Shown here: one piece after another, positions 34,966 to 45,700 of the stretch
How positions within the stretch are numbered: position 1 is the first letter of the stretch
Layout of the letters: every line of letters starts with the position of its first letter
Source: Thozetella sp. PMI_491
Taxonomy: Eukaryota; Ascomycota; Sordariomycetes; Chaetosphaeriales; Chaetosphaeriaceae
DNA length: 64,000 nucleotides
NCBI GenBank assembly: GCA_021432635.1
Contig: MU270066.1
Coordinates: forward strand, 310,001 to 374,000
Reading direction: 5' to 3'
Notes under the pieces: model-generated
The model's input: the letters and a program-made list of their open reading frames with translations, nothing else
Told to the model about the DNA's origin: nothing
The model's database searches: none
Position numbers and translations under genes: made by a program

Positions 34966-35440
34966 ACCGAGGCTGACCCGATGGCTCGGGTCAAGGCTTG
35001 CCAGCCCACACAAAGCCACGACAGCCTAGCGTCAATGACGCGGAGTCTAAGCCATGGTTTATCGCTGCGAATTACGCGGAAGTGGAAGACGGCGGCGGGA
35101 TCGGAAGAAACTGGCCAACCAGTGGTGCAGATACGAGCAAGGAGCGACTGCTGCTGGTCGAATGCCGGCAATCGTCCCGTTCGGTGGCAGATTAAGAGGC
35201 TTGGGGGGCTCAGCTAGCCAAAGGTGCCATGGCGGTCTATCCCCTAAAAACAAGGCTAGCTTGATATCCTCGCGTGGTTTCAAATCTGCTCCGAGCCGAT
35301 AGCTTGGTACCCAAGGCCACTAGGTAACTGTAGTTCAAGGCTAAAGACTATAGCGGCAAGAACGGCCTCGCCAGTTCGAAGGAAGCTCGAGAGGATGGTG
35401 CGGACCTGATAGATTTGTATGCGGGAGGACATAAATTCCC

Positions 35441-35447
35441 CTATAAG
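35441..35447 (+). promoter_or_regulatory. TATA-like element of the small secreted protein gene
   Basis: ctataag lies about 140 bases before ATG 35587 and is followed by a pyrimidine-rich leader (about 35528-35551). Confidence 0.4.
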
Positions 35448-35586
35448 ACGCGTCCATTGGGAGTTTACTCTTCTGGTCCTCTGCACTCAACATCTCGCAT
35501 CCAGGCAATCTGCTCTGAGTTACGTTTGGCTATTTTTTTTTTTTGTTTCCAGTCGCTCTTTTATGCTCGCTCACTGCGTCGTCGAC

Positions 35587-35844
35587 ATGAGACTCTCCAC
35601 GCTCGTTTCGTTCGCCATCTTTGGCCTCGCTTCCGCCAGCGCTCCTGCCCGCCGCCAGGAGTTCGATATCGACGCCTACGAGTCGGCTGCGGCCCAGGCC
35701 ACCACCGCCGCCCCTCCTATCGGCGATGCTGCTCCGCAGGGCACGGGGGCCTATGACCCAACCAGTTTGCAGGAGAAGGTTGTTGCTCAAATCACCTCGG
35801 CGGCTCCCGGCGACGCTACGCAGGCGGCCGTGGTTATCGCCTAG
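35587..35844 (+). CDS. small secreted Ala-rich protein
   Basis: An 85-codon intron-free gene, ATG 35587 to TAG 35844. The first 18-19 residues (MRLSTLVSFAIFGLASASA) are a clear signal peptide, followed by PARRQ, a dibasic site suited to Kex2-type processing. The mature part is about 60 residues, without cysteine, rich in Ala, Thr, Gln and Asp, and ends in hydrophobic AAVVIA. The lack of Cys argues against a typical effector or hydrophobin. It could be a cell-wall-associated small protein; the family is not recognised. An upstream in-frame stretch back to 35419 is open but without a signal sequence. Confidence 0.65.
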   Translation: MRLSTLVSFAIFGLASASAPARRQEFDIDAYESAAAQATTAAPPIGDAAPQGTGAYDPTSLQEKVVAQITSAAPGDATQAAVVIA

Positions 35845-37032
35845 AGCCCAAAAGCTACACAACCCATACCTTCGACAATCCGAGATGATCACTCCAGTCG
35901 GCACCTCAGAGGTGATCCTTTCCTACTAGCCTCTCGAATACACTGCCCAAGGCACAGCGAAGTCTACCAAAGTGCCCTACATTACTGCTGTGTGCTCAGC
36001 TTCGTGATGTCCAGGTGACTATAACCAAAAGTGCCTGGCTCGTTACTATCAACTTCGTCTTATATGTCTATTATTATCCGCATCACAAGATCCGTAGCAT
36101 GTGGCAATGAATGGGCCCTAGAGCTGTCACGTCACCACCTGCTCTTTCCAAACTGTGTATCTTGAGAAAATTTGCCGTAAGCCACCTATACCCTGGCAGG
36201 AACCCATAGAAATCCAAGTGCCATAGGTCATCTTAAATTAAAGGCCATATTACAAGACCACAGCGCCCAGGTCCCATCACCGCACTACTGCGCTTCACTC
36301 ACTGCTATGCTTAAGAAACGCGACATGCCAGTCACACTATAGATGTTGCTTCTTCCTCGCGTCCAGGGCGAGCCCAAGATAATCGCAATGAAAAAGAGAA
36401 AAAAGGCCGGTCAGACTTCCATCGACACCCACCCCGCCTAAGCGCCCGAAGGCAAGACCTCAGGAAATCGGGGTACCGATCATCGCCACCCTCTATACAG
36501 CTCTCAGAGAGAGCCGCCGCCTTTGCAGGCGGTGCGAGGGCAAAAGCTGCGTTCACAGTAGGGCGTCGAGGAGATAGTTCATCAACCCGGGTGGGTTCTG
36601 CGGCTCTTTTGAGAGACCGAGAAGAGGACAATAACTATAGAAATGATTCTATGAAGTATTGTCGACATGAAGAAAAAAAGAAAAAGAAGTCTGAAAGTTT
36701 GGGAGGGCGGCGCTGCTTAAGTAGGCGAGACAGATGGTCCGTGCGCACTGGCAAATTTTCGATCGCGAGAGCACATTTTTGCAGAATTAGTGGGGCTATG
36801 AAATTCTGCCCGGTTGACCGCCAAAATATCTCTTCGGCAGCAGAATTATCCTCGAGCATCACACGCAGAGTGACTGGCTAGAAGGGCAGGAGATATAGGA
36901 GGGCTTCAGAAAAGAAGCCTAGAAGTCCTTTCTTCTGCGGCTCGGTAACCCTCATTCCCTGAGGAGTGGGAGCCTGAAGCAGCACCAAGGTACACGCACG
37001 CGGAGACGAGACTGAATGGTTCTTGGAGCCCT
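35845..37032. other. intergenic, 1.2 kb
   Basis: Between the small secreted gene (+) and the 3' end of the NMN-adenylyltransferase-like gene (-). Frames at 36332-36631 and 36591-36881 have no family resemblance. Confidence 0.4.
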
Positions 37033-38115
37033 TCAGCTCTTCTCGTCATAAATTTCGCCTCTCTCTATCCACTTCCTGACCTCGGGCGTTACGAACTTTG
37101 CAAGACTGGCCCAGTCCCGCTTCACAGCTGCTTCCCTTGCCAGCGTACTGCTTACGATATCCTCTCCTTCGGCCCGACCCTCCTCCATCTTGAGTCTCGT
37201 CGCCCACTCCTTGGCGCCGCCTATGCTCTCGAGCCCGTCTCCATTTACGATACCTTCCAAATACGCGAGCTGGTCCTCTTTCCCTCCCCATTCATCATCG
37301 GTTCGCATAGTTACGCGGAGGCTCGCGCGGTCGAAGAACGGGCCCAGTGCTCGCTGCATAGGTGTCTCGGAGGACCCGTCCGGCGCACCGTAATATTTGG
37401 GTTTGAAGATGCGTATGAGAGTATCATACCCAGCGAGAATGACTTGTTCTGGGATCTTGCCCTCTTCCCTGTTGTCCGTGAGGTAGAAGTCCGACTCGGC
37501 GATCGCGCTGCTCTTGTTGGTGAAGTACGGCTCCGTCGTCAGCGCTATATCGATGGCGACGCCTTCGTCCTGCGCGGCGGCCGGCGTATCTTCTTCCATA
37601 ACCCCATCTCCCGTTTTTTCTCGTGACAATGTGTTCTGGATATCTTTGGCGAAGGCCCACATCATGGCTAGCCTCTGCTCGAACGCCGCGGGCTTAGGCG
37701 CCTTGTCCGCATTGTTGATTGCTAGTAACAACAACAAGCGCAGGACAGGACTCTCTGGCTTCTCGACGGGCTTCGCAGAGGATGCGCTTCTCAAATCTTG
37801 TATCGCGGAGGTGGCCATGCGCAGGTGCGCCATCGTAGGTGGGTTGAAGGAAGAGTCGAGCACGATTAAGGTTCGGGGTCGCACAGGAGGTGGGATCGGA
37901 GCAGGCAGCGTCGGCCCGTGTTCGACGAACTTAGCGACATCGCTGAGCGGATCGCGCGACGGCGGCGGAAGAGTGCAAACGACCTGAAGCTTCGTATCTG
38001 CCTCGCGAAAGGCGGCGAGTTTGCGGTCGAAGAATTCGACGAGCCGGCTCTGGGCAGGAAGGAGTGCTTGCGCTCGAAGATTACGTTCGATCATAGGCGG
38101 GAGGGGTTCCGCCAT
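37033..38115 (-). CDS. nicotinamide-nucleotide adenylyltransferase-like protein (Pof1 type)
   Basis: Intron-free gene of 360 codons, ATG 38115 to the stop at 37033; the open frame above begins only with TTG. It is a nucleotidyltransferase alpha/beta fold: LIVLDSSFNPPTMAHLRMA gives the (S/G)FNPxTxAH phosphate-binding motif at about residues 85-103, AINNADKAPKP is the substrate loop, and RLAMMWAFA follows. YDTLIRIFKPKYYG is the family's second block, and the C-terminus carries the IVSSTLAREA segment equivalent to the ISSTxxR motif. Fungal homologues of yeast Pof1 are annotated as nicotinamide/nicotinic mononucleotide adenylyltransferases, making NAD+ from NMN and ATP, with proposed links to protein quality control. 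The substrate is inferred from the family. The first 80 residues form a helical extension. Confidence 0.88.
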   Translation of the reverse strand: MAEPLPPMIERNLRAQALLPAQSRLVEFFDRKLAAFREADTKLQVVCTLPPPSRDPLSDVAKFVEHGPTLPAPIPPPVRPRTLIVLDSSFNPPTMAHLRMATSAIQDLRSASSAKPVEKPESPVLRLLLLLAINNADKAPKPAAFEQRLAMMWAFAKDIQNTLSREKTGDGVMEEDTPAAAQDEGVAIDIALTTEPYFTNKSSAIAESDFYLTDNREEGKIPEQVILAGYDTLIRIFKPKYYGAPDGSSETPMQRALGPFFDRASLRVTMRTDDEWGGKEDQLAYLEGIVNGDGLESIGGAKEWATRLKMEEGRAEGEDIVSSTLAREAAVKRDWASLAKFVTPEVRKWIERGEIYDEKS

Positions 38116-38870
38116 GGCCGCGAATGCATTCCTCTTGGCGATGAAGGCAAGGCAGACAGCAACCCGTGGTGCAATCAATGGAGCAATGGCGAACCCCTGC
38201 AGCTTGCAACTCGCCGCCGATCGTCAGGGCGGACGGGAAAGCCTCGCACGGACAACAGTTTGGCCCCGAGAGTGAAGCTTCTCGGGCTGGTGTGAGGGGA
38301 GCGGGGGTGGGGTAGCTGAGCTCAATTCCTTCCCTCACTCTAACGGCTGGCTGCATCAGGACGCTGAGCGGCGTAAATGACGTATCCCGCGGCTTAGCAT
38401 ATGCGCTGGGCTCCGCGGCTGGAAAGCGCAGTAGAGCTGCAAGGCTTAGGTACTTTATCTACCGGGATCTAGGGCTGACGTTCATTTTGCTCCCCCCCCG
38501 AAGGCGCAGGTCCATATAGATGGATGCTACCGCAATCGAGGCGTGTACTTCCGATACCCCGGCCCCTATCACGTGGCCCTGTTGGGGGGACGTGTTTGGT
38601 ATTTGGCCGTAGCTGCTCGGGCCCCCGGGCCCTGACTCGCGGGCGGAGACACAGCCGCTTCGCCGTCGGCCTCGTTCGTGGCCAGCCCCTCGATATCAAG
38701 AGCGATTTGTTCCAACCAGGACTTCCGGCGCGTCTCCCACCGCTCCCTCGACCGTCTCGGGAGGCCCTCTTTCCTCAGCGGGTCTCCGGAATATTGACAC
38801 GCACCCCCAATTCCCCCCCGTCCAGCCCCGTGCGGCGACTTGGGGCTTGCCCCTCTCTAACCTGCTATCG
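38116..38870. other. divergent promoter region, GC-rich
   Basis: Lies between the start codons of the NMN-adenylyltransferase-like gene (-) and the Zn2Cys6 gene (+). It is GC- and CpG-rich, with C-runs near 38491-38502 and 38807-38822. No gene was seen. Confidence 0.4.
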
Positions 38871-40195
38871 ATGCCGCGTTTGGGCTACAGCAAGTCTCGC
38901 ACCGGCTGCAAGCGATGCCGTCAACGCCGAGTCAAGGCACGTCTCTCCTGACCGAACCCATGTAGCACAGTATACTATACAGTGTGCTTCCCCTCTTCAC
39001 TCATACCTATCTTACTGACCCTTCTTCCTCCTATAGTGTGATGAGAAGCGTCCGTGCAGCGCTTGTCACAGGCATGGCCTCGTATGTAGCCTGGTCGAGG
39101 ACGGCTCCCCGGGCAGCGAGGTTTCTCAGAGCTCAAACCCGCGCGTGTCAGCTCCTGTAGAGGTACTTCACGCGCTTCGCCAGGCGTGCACCTGGTCGCC
39201 CGAGGGCTGTCTATAACTAACATCACTAGGCCGCCAAAGCCAAGCATACCCCACCCCCAGAGGCCGGTCCGGGGAGCGGCGGCGACGACTGGGTTACCGA
39301 CTTGGAGCTTATGCACCACTACAACACAAAGGCATATCTCACCCTCCCCAGAGCCGACGAGGTTGGCGACATCTGGCGGGACAAGGTCCCGGAGCTTGCC
39401 TTCCGGCACCGATACTTGCTCCACCACATACTTGCCATGTCGGCATTTCATCTTGCTTACCTGCGGCCAGACGAGCAGCGCCGCTACTATTGCATGGCAG
39501 CGCATCACCAGAGCCAGGGCATCGGCGCCACCCGGGCGGCTCTCGAGAGCCTGGATGTCGAGAGCTGTCATGCCCTATTCATGGCCGGGTCGTTCCTAGC
39601 GCTCGGGGGCTTCGCCGCGCTGGCCGTCAATGCCCAGGAGGAGACCACACGTACGTTAGTCGAAGATGCCGTCGAGACTTTCGGCCTGCTCAAAGGTATG
39701 AGTGCCGTCCTTCTCTCGTGGGAGAAGACCCTCCACGACGGACCGTTCGCGAAGCTGTTCGATTTAACGCCACCTCACCACTCATCGCTCTCCTTCTGGA
39801 ACGATATGAATGAGGGCCTCATAATTCTCAGCGACCATCTGGCCGAGAAGCTGGTCGGCGAGCCGTCTACGTTTGCAATCGTGAACCAGGAGTTGCTAGG
39901 GATCACAGAAATCTCGAAACATTCCCTCGAAACATCGACCGTCCCGGAGCTCCGCTTCATCATGCACTGGCCGAGCGTCGTCTCTAATGCCTACATCAAC
40001 CTGCTCCGGGCGAGGAGCCCGGCGGCTCTTACGCTGCTCAGCTACTATTGCGTGGTCGTACATGCGACCGAGTCCATGACCTGGTTCACAAGGGGATGGG
40101 CGACAAGGCTCATAAAGTCGATAGAGACAATACTTCCGCCAGACTGGGGGGACGCCATCGAATGGCCTATCAAGCGCATCTTGAAAATGAGATGA
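38871..40195 (+). CDS. Zn2Cys6 transcription factor, UPC2/sterol-uptake-control-like
   Basis: Three exons, 38871-38936, 39037-39162 and 39230-40195, total 1158 nt, 385 residues. Spliced residues 13-39 give a complete zinc cluster C-KR-C-RQRRVK-C-DEKRP-C-SA-C-HRHGLV-C. Intron 1 breaks it after RRVK and must use a GC donor (AAG|GCACGT) and TATAG acceptor, because only this joins the frame. The C-terminal half has the pattern of the fungal-specific regulatory domain in sterol-uptake-control (UPC2-type) proteins: DLELMHHYNTKAYLTL, RHRYLLHHILAMSAFHLA and WEKTLHDGPFAKLF. It is expected to be nuclear and DNA-binding; a role in sterol or drug response is suggested only by family and by its neighbours ERG25-like and DHA1 exporter. 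Confidence 0.88.
38937..39036 (+). other. non-canonical GC-AG intron
   Basis: A 100-nt intron whose donor is gcacgt directly after AAG and whose acceptor is ctatag. No GT donor nearby gives a continuous zinc cluster. A CTGAC-type branch site is present near 39013-39018. Confidence 0.65.
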
Positions 40196-40370
40196 CATAG
40201 CCGATAGGTATTTCGCCGCGGAGAGATGGCCCAGAAATGTCTTTTATGGCCTTGCAACCGATACCAGTGATAAAGGTTGGGTTTCGGGCTTGCCCAAACA
40301 ACCGGTGTTTCTGTCCAGTGTCTCTTCACCCATCGTATTTGTTTCGCTTCCTTTTCTCGCGGGGGGCAGA

Positions 40371-40386
40371 GGGGGGGGGGGGGGGG
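40371..40386 (+). repeat. G16 homopolymer
   Basis: Sixteen consecutive G residues, preceded by ggggggcaga. The length is prone to slippage or sequencing error and could form a G-quadruplex in DNA or RNA. Confidence 0.8.
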
Positions 40387-40815
40387 AGGCGCCGGACAGC
40401 ACCAGTATATAGAAGTCTTCTTTCCCAGAGGACGCTCTGGACGGCAGGGGGATGGATTACAGGTTTCCAGTTGCAACTTTTTGTGAGAAACTTCACGTAT
40501 GATTCATGCTTCCTTCAGATCTTTCTAGGCAGCGCTCGACAGGGGAGCTGTAGAACATCCCAGATACCACAGGGATATATATACGGTGTAAAAGGACTTT
40601 TCCCAGTTAGGTATCACACATCCGAACCCGTCCCAGCCAAATTCCAGTGTATAAATTATAAATGGATTCCATTACCCCCGAACTATGTATAACTTAGCTC
40701 AAGTGTCAAATCGGGCTTGCTCAAATTCTATCTTGGACTCTGACGCGTTATGAGGCGGTCATGACACAGCGTTAAACCCGATATGGCCATCGTTTTGTCC
40801 TATTCAGGTATAGCG

Positions 40816-40839
40816 GGCGAGAGCGAGAGCGAGAGCGAG
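40816..40839 (+). repeat. gagagc microsatellite
   Basis: About four units of gagagc in tandem. Related GA/GC-rich purine tracts appear at 54864-54888 and 55141-55171. Confidence 0.65.
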
Positions 40840-41115
40840 TACCACATGGTTGCTGCCGCTTCCCGGAGCATATGCCAAGGGGATGGGTGATACATACAAA
40901 ATGGCCCAATTTCTTAACTATGGAGGCTCCCAAGCGCAGTCAAAAGCCGAGGAAATTACCTAAGATGAAGATTTTTGTGCAAGATTCTCGGTAGCCCGGG
41001 TGCCGTAGGATTTCCGGTTCTCCACCGGCGCCGAGCGCCCCCGACATATAATTAACCACCGCGAAGCCGCCCTCCCGCCCCTCTAAGCACTGGTTGTGTT
41101 ATTAATCTCTCTACT

Positions 41116-42795
41116 ATGGACGTCGAGGCAGAGCCTAAAATTCAGCCGGAGAAGAGGCTCGAAAGTGCCGGCTCGGACGAGATGGGCCCCGAGCCCGCCG
41201 TCCCAAGCTCAAGCAGCGGAGATGACGCTGGTGACGCTGGTGCCAGGGACAAGTACCTGGTGTCGTGGGAGGAACCTGCGGAGAATGACCCAGAGAACCC
41301 CATGGCCTGGAGCACCGGAAGAAAATGGGGCATCATCGGAACTTTGGGGTTTCTCAGCTTCTTGGTGTAGGTCACTTCCCTCCCTATTGCACGCAACCCC
41401 CACCAGTTCACGATCCCAAGCCTAACGCACAATCATCATTCTTTTAGGCCGCTCGCGTCTTCCATGATGGCCCCGGCTGTCCCCGCGATTCTCACCGAAT
41501 TCGTCGTTACAAACAACCAGCTCGGCACCTTCTGTGTCTCCGTGTTCGTCCTGGGCTTCGCTTTCGGCCCTCTCCTTATCGCACCGCTCAGCGAGCTCTA
41601 TGGTCGGACTATCGTGTACCACGTCTGCAACTCACTATTCACGATCTTCACCATCGCCTGCGCACTTTCCAAGGACATGGGCATGTTGGTGGCCTTCAGG
41701 TTCCTCGCCGGATTCGCTGGCGTGGCCGTCCTGACGTGCGGTAGCGGCACGATCGCCGATCTGATGCCGCCAGAGACCCGTGGAAAGGCTATGGCCATCT
41801 GGTCCGCCGGACCTCTAATCGGGCCGGTCGTGGGTCCCGTCTGTGCCGGCTTTCTTGTCGAAGCCAAAGGATGGCAGTGGGTGTTCTGGATCATTGCGAT
41901 CGTGGTTAGTTTGCACCCTCTGTCTTGCTGCTATTGGCGGTTTCAAAAGACAACTAACAAGATTGTACAGGCTGGCGCTGCTACGGCCTTGTCCATGCTG
42001 GTCTTCCGCGAAACCTACCCCCCCGTTCTTCTCGAGAGAAAAGCAGCACGTCTTCGCAAGGAGACAGGCGATCCGGGGTACCGATCGAAGTTGCAGACCA
42101 AGGGCACGCCAAAACAGGTATTTGTGCGCGCCATCACACGACCGCTCCGGATGCTTGCGTTCTTCCCTATCGTCACGGCCGTATGCGTGTACATCGCGGC
42201 GATTTACGGCATCCTCTACATTCTTTTCACCACCTTCACCTTCGTCTTCGAAGGAACGTACGGGTTCAGCTCGGTCGGCGCGGGTCTGTCATTCATCGCT
42301 GGCGGCGTGGGAAATGTGTTGGGCCTCTTCTTCGCGTCGGTCTTATCGGATAAGATCGTTCAGAAGAGGAAAGCGTCGGGCCAACCACCCCGGCCGGAGG
42401 ATCGTCTGCATCCGTCCTTGGTAGTCCCATCAATCATAATGCTACCAGCGGGCCTGATTATGTACGGATGGACGGCTGACAAGGGCGTCCACTGGATCGC
42501 GCCAATGATTGGGACGGGAATCATGGGGTTCGGCATGATGGGCGTCTTCATGGCAGCGCAGACATACCTAGTGGATGCCTACACCCAGCACGCGGCCTCG
42601 GTGACAGCAGCCAATACCGTGCTGAGGAGTATCCTGGGCGCTGTCCTGCCATTGTGCGGCCTGGAAGTGTACAACGCTCTGGGCTTGGGCTGGGGGAACA
42701 CTCTGCTTGGTGGTATCATGCTGGTTATGGCGCCTATTCCATGGGCGCTAGGCGTCTTTGGAGAGAGGCTGAGGGCCAAGTCCAGAGCGGTATGA
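41116..42795 (+). CDS. MFS exporter, DHA1 multidrug-resistance type
   Basis: Three exons, 41116-41366, 41448-41904 and 41971-42795, total 1533 nt, 510 residues, in frame. A long acidic cytosolic N-terminus (about 70 residues, ending WSTGRKW) leads to 12 predicted helices. DHA1 signatures: ENPMAWS, SSMMAPAVPAI, LGFAFGPLLIAPLSELYGR (motif A region), FRFLAGFAG, GSGTIADLMPPETRGKAMA, GPLIGPVVGPVCAGF (antiporter motif C) and WQWVFWI. The second half has FRETYPPVLLERKA and the late YLVDAYTQHAASVTAANT. It is expected in the plasma membrane as a proton-driven drug or metabolite exporter. It lies 920 bp after the Zn2Cys6 gene on the same strand, a layout often seen for a regulator and its efflux target; that link is inference. 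Confidence 0.93.
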
Positions 42796-45700
42796 GCATG
42801 GAGGTTGTTAATATCCATTTTGTCATATAAATAGCATCATAGCAGGATAAAGCGTAAGCGCTGCTCTTAACGCATGGTTGTAATCTAGTGTCTATCTGCT
42901 CCTGCCCTGCATAAGATGGGTAGCTAAGCAGTAGCGGCGCACTCTTAGCTTTTGCGCTCAACTATAAGTGAAACCAAAGGGTAAAATCCTCGTCCGTACG
43001 AGAAGACTAAACATGAGAATTCTTGCGACAAAAAGAGTAGGATTACTACTGGTCAGGCCTTAGGCACATAGGCGTTTGTGTGCGTGCTTCCTTATGACCA
43101 TTGCCCCGTGCAGTTGTACTGTGACTCCAGACATGGCCAGTGGAAGTCTAAAGAAAAGATACTCTGCGATATTTTAAAGTGGATGATCTCGATACGGTAT
43201 ATTGACTCCTAAATAAGGGAGATTCGTTCGATAGCACATGGGCGAAGCCAGCTATACGGGCTCTACGTGATCTCAAACTGCCGTATGGTAGCAAAGCTCG
43301 ATTCTCAATCATTCTCTGCCGTACATTCTGCAGATCATACTTGATGAGTCAATCAAATGTTACTATTGGCAATAGAACATGACTGAGGATCTTAGATATG
43401 TAACTGCGCTTGTGCTTAGCCATCCATCTCCTGGCCGGATTAAACCAAGATGGAACTTTTCTAGCGCACGTGACAAGGGCTCTGGAAGCCAATCCAAGGA
43501 GTGGTCACCTGACGCAGTTCTCTGGTGGCTAGCAAGGAGACTGAAGGGGGAGAAGCAGATCTGGTCTAGAACGCGGCTTGGCGGGGCAAGCGGCGAACAA
43601 ACCCCCTTCTTTGTCGTCCGCCAGAGCCGCCAGTCGAGACACACTAGTACAGAGCAGCCTAGGAACCGCCAGTCTACAGTACAACCCTTGTCAAATCGGC
43701 TAAGAAAAAGCCCAGAGGGCTGTTTGTTGGCTTTCAAGTTCTCATGCCTGGCTGGTCTCTGTATTGTACTAAGCTAACAATCATCTAGGAGGTGAATTGT
43801 AAGCCGGGTAGTGGGGGCGAGCGGGAGTTGGCCAGCGGGGAGCATGGGGCAGGGGCAGTGGCAGGGGCAGGATGGGGGTTTGACTAAGGTAGAGCTGCGA
43901 TTGGCCCAGGGGCCGCAAGGAACTGCGATCCTGCACAAATCTGTTGGTCCTAGCCATGGTAAGCATGTGTCTTGCATTAATGATTCAAAGGTAGGCGACC
44001 ACGTCATGACCGAAGCTGCCGGGCGAACTACCCTTTGGTGTGACACAGAAAGAGCCGCATTTGTCCGGGGTTCGGCCATGGCCCTGTCAGTCGCTCGTCT
44101 ACTCTGTCGACTCGTCTAACGACTCCGGATCATATACTAGCTTTTATCGGTCAGCATCAAAGGTAGCAAAGGACGGGCCGCGCAGTCGAAGATTGTCCGA
44201 ATGTTGGCAGGACTTATCGCCTTTCATCACACTAGGTTGACCGAACATTCTAATATATCCGGTTGTAGTCTTCACTTTACTTTCGTTCAAGAAGCCGAAC
44301 ATACATACCGTCATTATGGACTGTTGTGATGCTGACATATACAGTTATATTGACTGACGGTAGGCTTGGCTGGATATCTTTGGGGCGGGTGCGCGCGGTT
44401 GACCCAGCCCATCACACCAAAGTTCGAAATAAATAAGGGCGCATAGCCCGCCAATCACTGTACCCTCCTACACCGACCTAGGTGAACATGGGGTGTCCTT
44501 CGCCGATATACGACCTCACGAGGCCGGGATTTAAGGGCCGCTGAGACGACAGAAACAAGTGCCGATCGGCCATTAGCTTGCATCATGCGAATCACGCGCC
44601 CTAGATGACCTTTCCCACTCTTCAAGGATTTCATGAGCCCGTATTACCCGGGCCAAGTGATATATGTCTCTGCGCGATTTCCTTACAATGCTTGAGTACA
44701 CAGTATATCCCGGACTGGATTGCATTGAATCATTGGATGGTTAAGCGGTGAAGGGTCTCCTAGCGCCTGCCACCCGCTTCCTGCTGGTTCCTACCGCGGC
44801 ACTCTAGCTCCGCCCATAGTAGCCGGGCACTGCTACCTTGCTTCAGGTGTGGTAACACATGGCTGAACTATTGATCCCTTCCCGAGAAATCTTGCCAGAC
44901 TAGGTAGACGCCAAGGCAGGGGGTGGGTGTCTCCATATCCTCCGACCCCATTCACTTTTTGAGCCTCTTCGTGGGTCATTTTGTGAGCCGCTTCGAGAGC
45001 TCTTCTTGGGCCCCTTCGTGAGTCTTGGGTTACCTAGTAGGAAGGCGAAGTGCACGTCTTACTACAATCTCACTTCAAAGCGTTACCACCCGTGGGCGGA
45101 TGAAAGGGAAAAGGCTACTTTTTGCTGCGGTACGGGGTCGTCAAGATGTGTGGAAATTACTCAATTGACTCGGAACGGAATCCTACAAGCCTTTTCGCCA
45201 CAGTCTGGGGTGCCTTCCCTCTTCAGCTACGGCTTTTTTTTCCCACCAGAATCGTCACGAGAAAATCTGCCTTGCTTCCCCTGGAAGAGTCCAGGTTATA
45301 TACCTCACGATGGAAACAAAATCTTTGCGTTGTCTCTCTCTTCGAACTATTTCTGTTCCTTCGATTCGAATGTTTCCCTAATCATCACCTTTGGTCGGAG
45401 CTATACGGCCAGGAGCATTCGCTACCTGACTAGCCTTACATTCTGCTCGAGCTCTAGAGCTCTGCTGCCAACCTCACTCCTCCTGTTCGTTCCTCCGCGA
45501 ATAGCCATTATCAGCAGCCTGGCCGAGGCAGCAATACATACCTCTAAGATACCAGCGCAAACATTTGTGTCAGGATGATCGGGTTAAAGCCACCCCACGC
45601 ATTAGATGCCCACCTCCTAGGGGTCACTCCCCATCCCCTGAGTTTCACCATCATCGCAATGCATGCTCTCCATGGCACGAGTCCAGCTGAACCGACTAGT

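Larger units (their letters stand above)
34452..35586. other. intergenic, 1.1 kb
   Basis: Contains a 13-bp direct repeat pair (gctatgggccggg) at 34940-34965 and a TATA-like element ctataag at 35441-35447 before the small secreted gene. Overlapping frames at 34941-35302 lack resemblance. Confidence 0.45.
40196..41115. other. intergenic with simple repeats
   Basis: Holds a run of 16 G (40371-40386) in a wider G-rich tract from 40361, and a gagagc-type hexamer repeat at about 40816-40839. No gene was seen. It is the upstream region of the MFS exporter. Confidence 0.5.

Noticed and set aside
39186..39599. 137-codon and 107-codon frames overlapping the Zn2Cys6 gene
   Set aside because: They are shadow frames; the frame with the regulatory-domain motifs is continuous with the zinc cluster after splicing.
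40801..40845. gagagc repeats as a CRISPR-like or transposon end
   Set aside because: It is a simple purine microsatellite without spacers or inverted termini.
45006..45578. 190-codon open frame on the plus strand
   Set aside because: It begins with a non-ATG codon, is rich in Ser/Leu/Phe from a pyrimidine-biased strand, and shows no domain, signal or splice logic.
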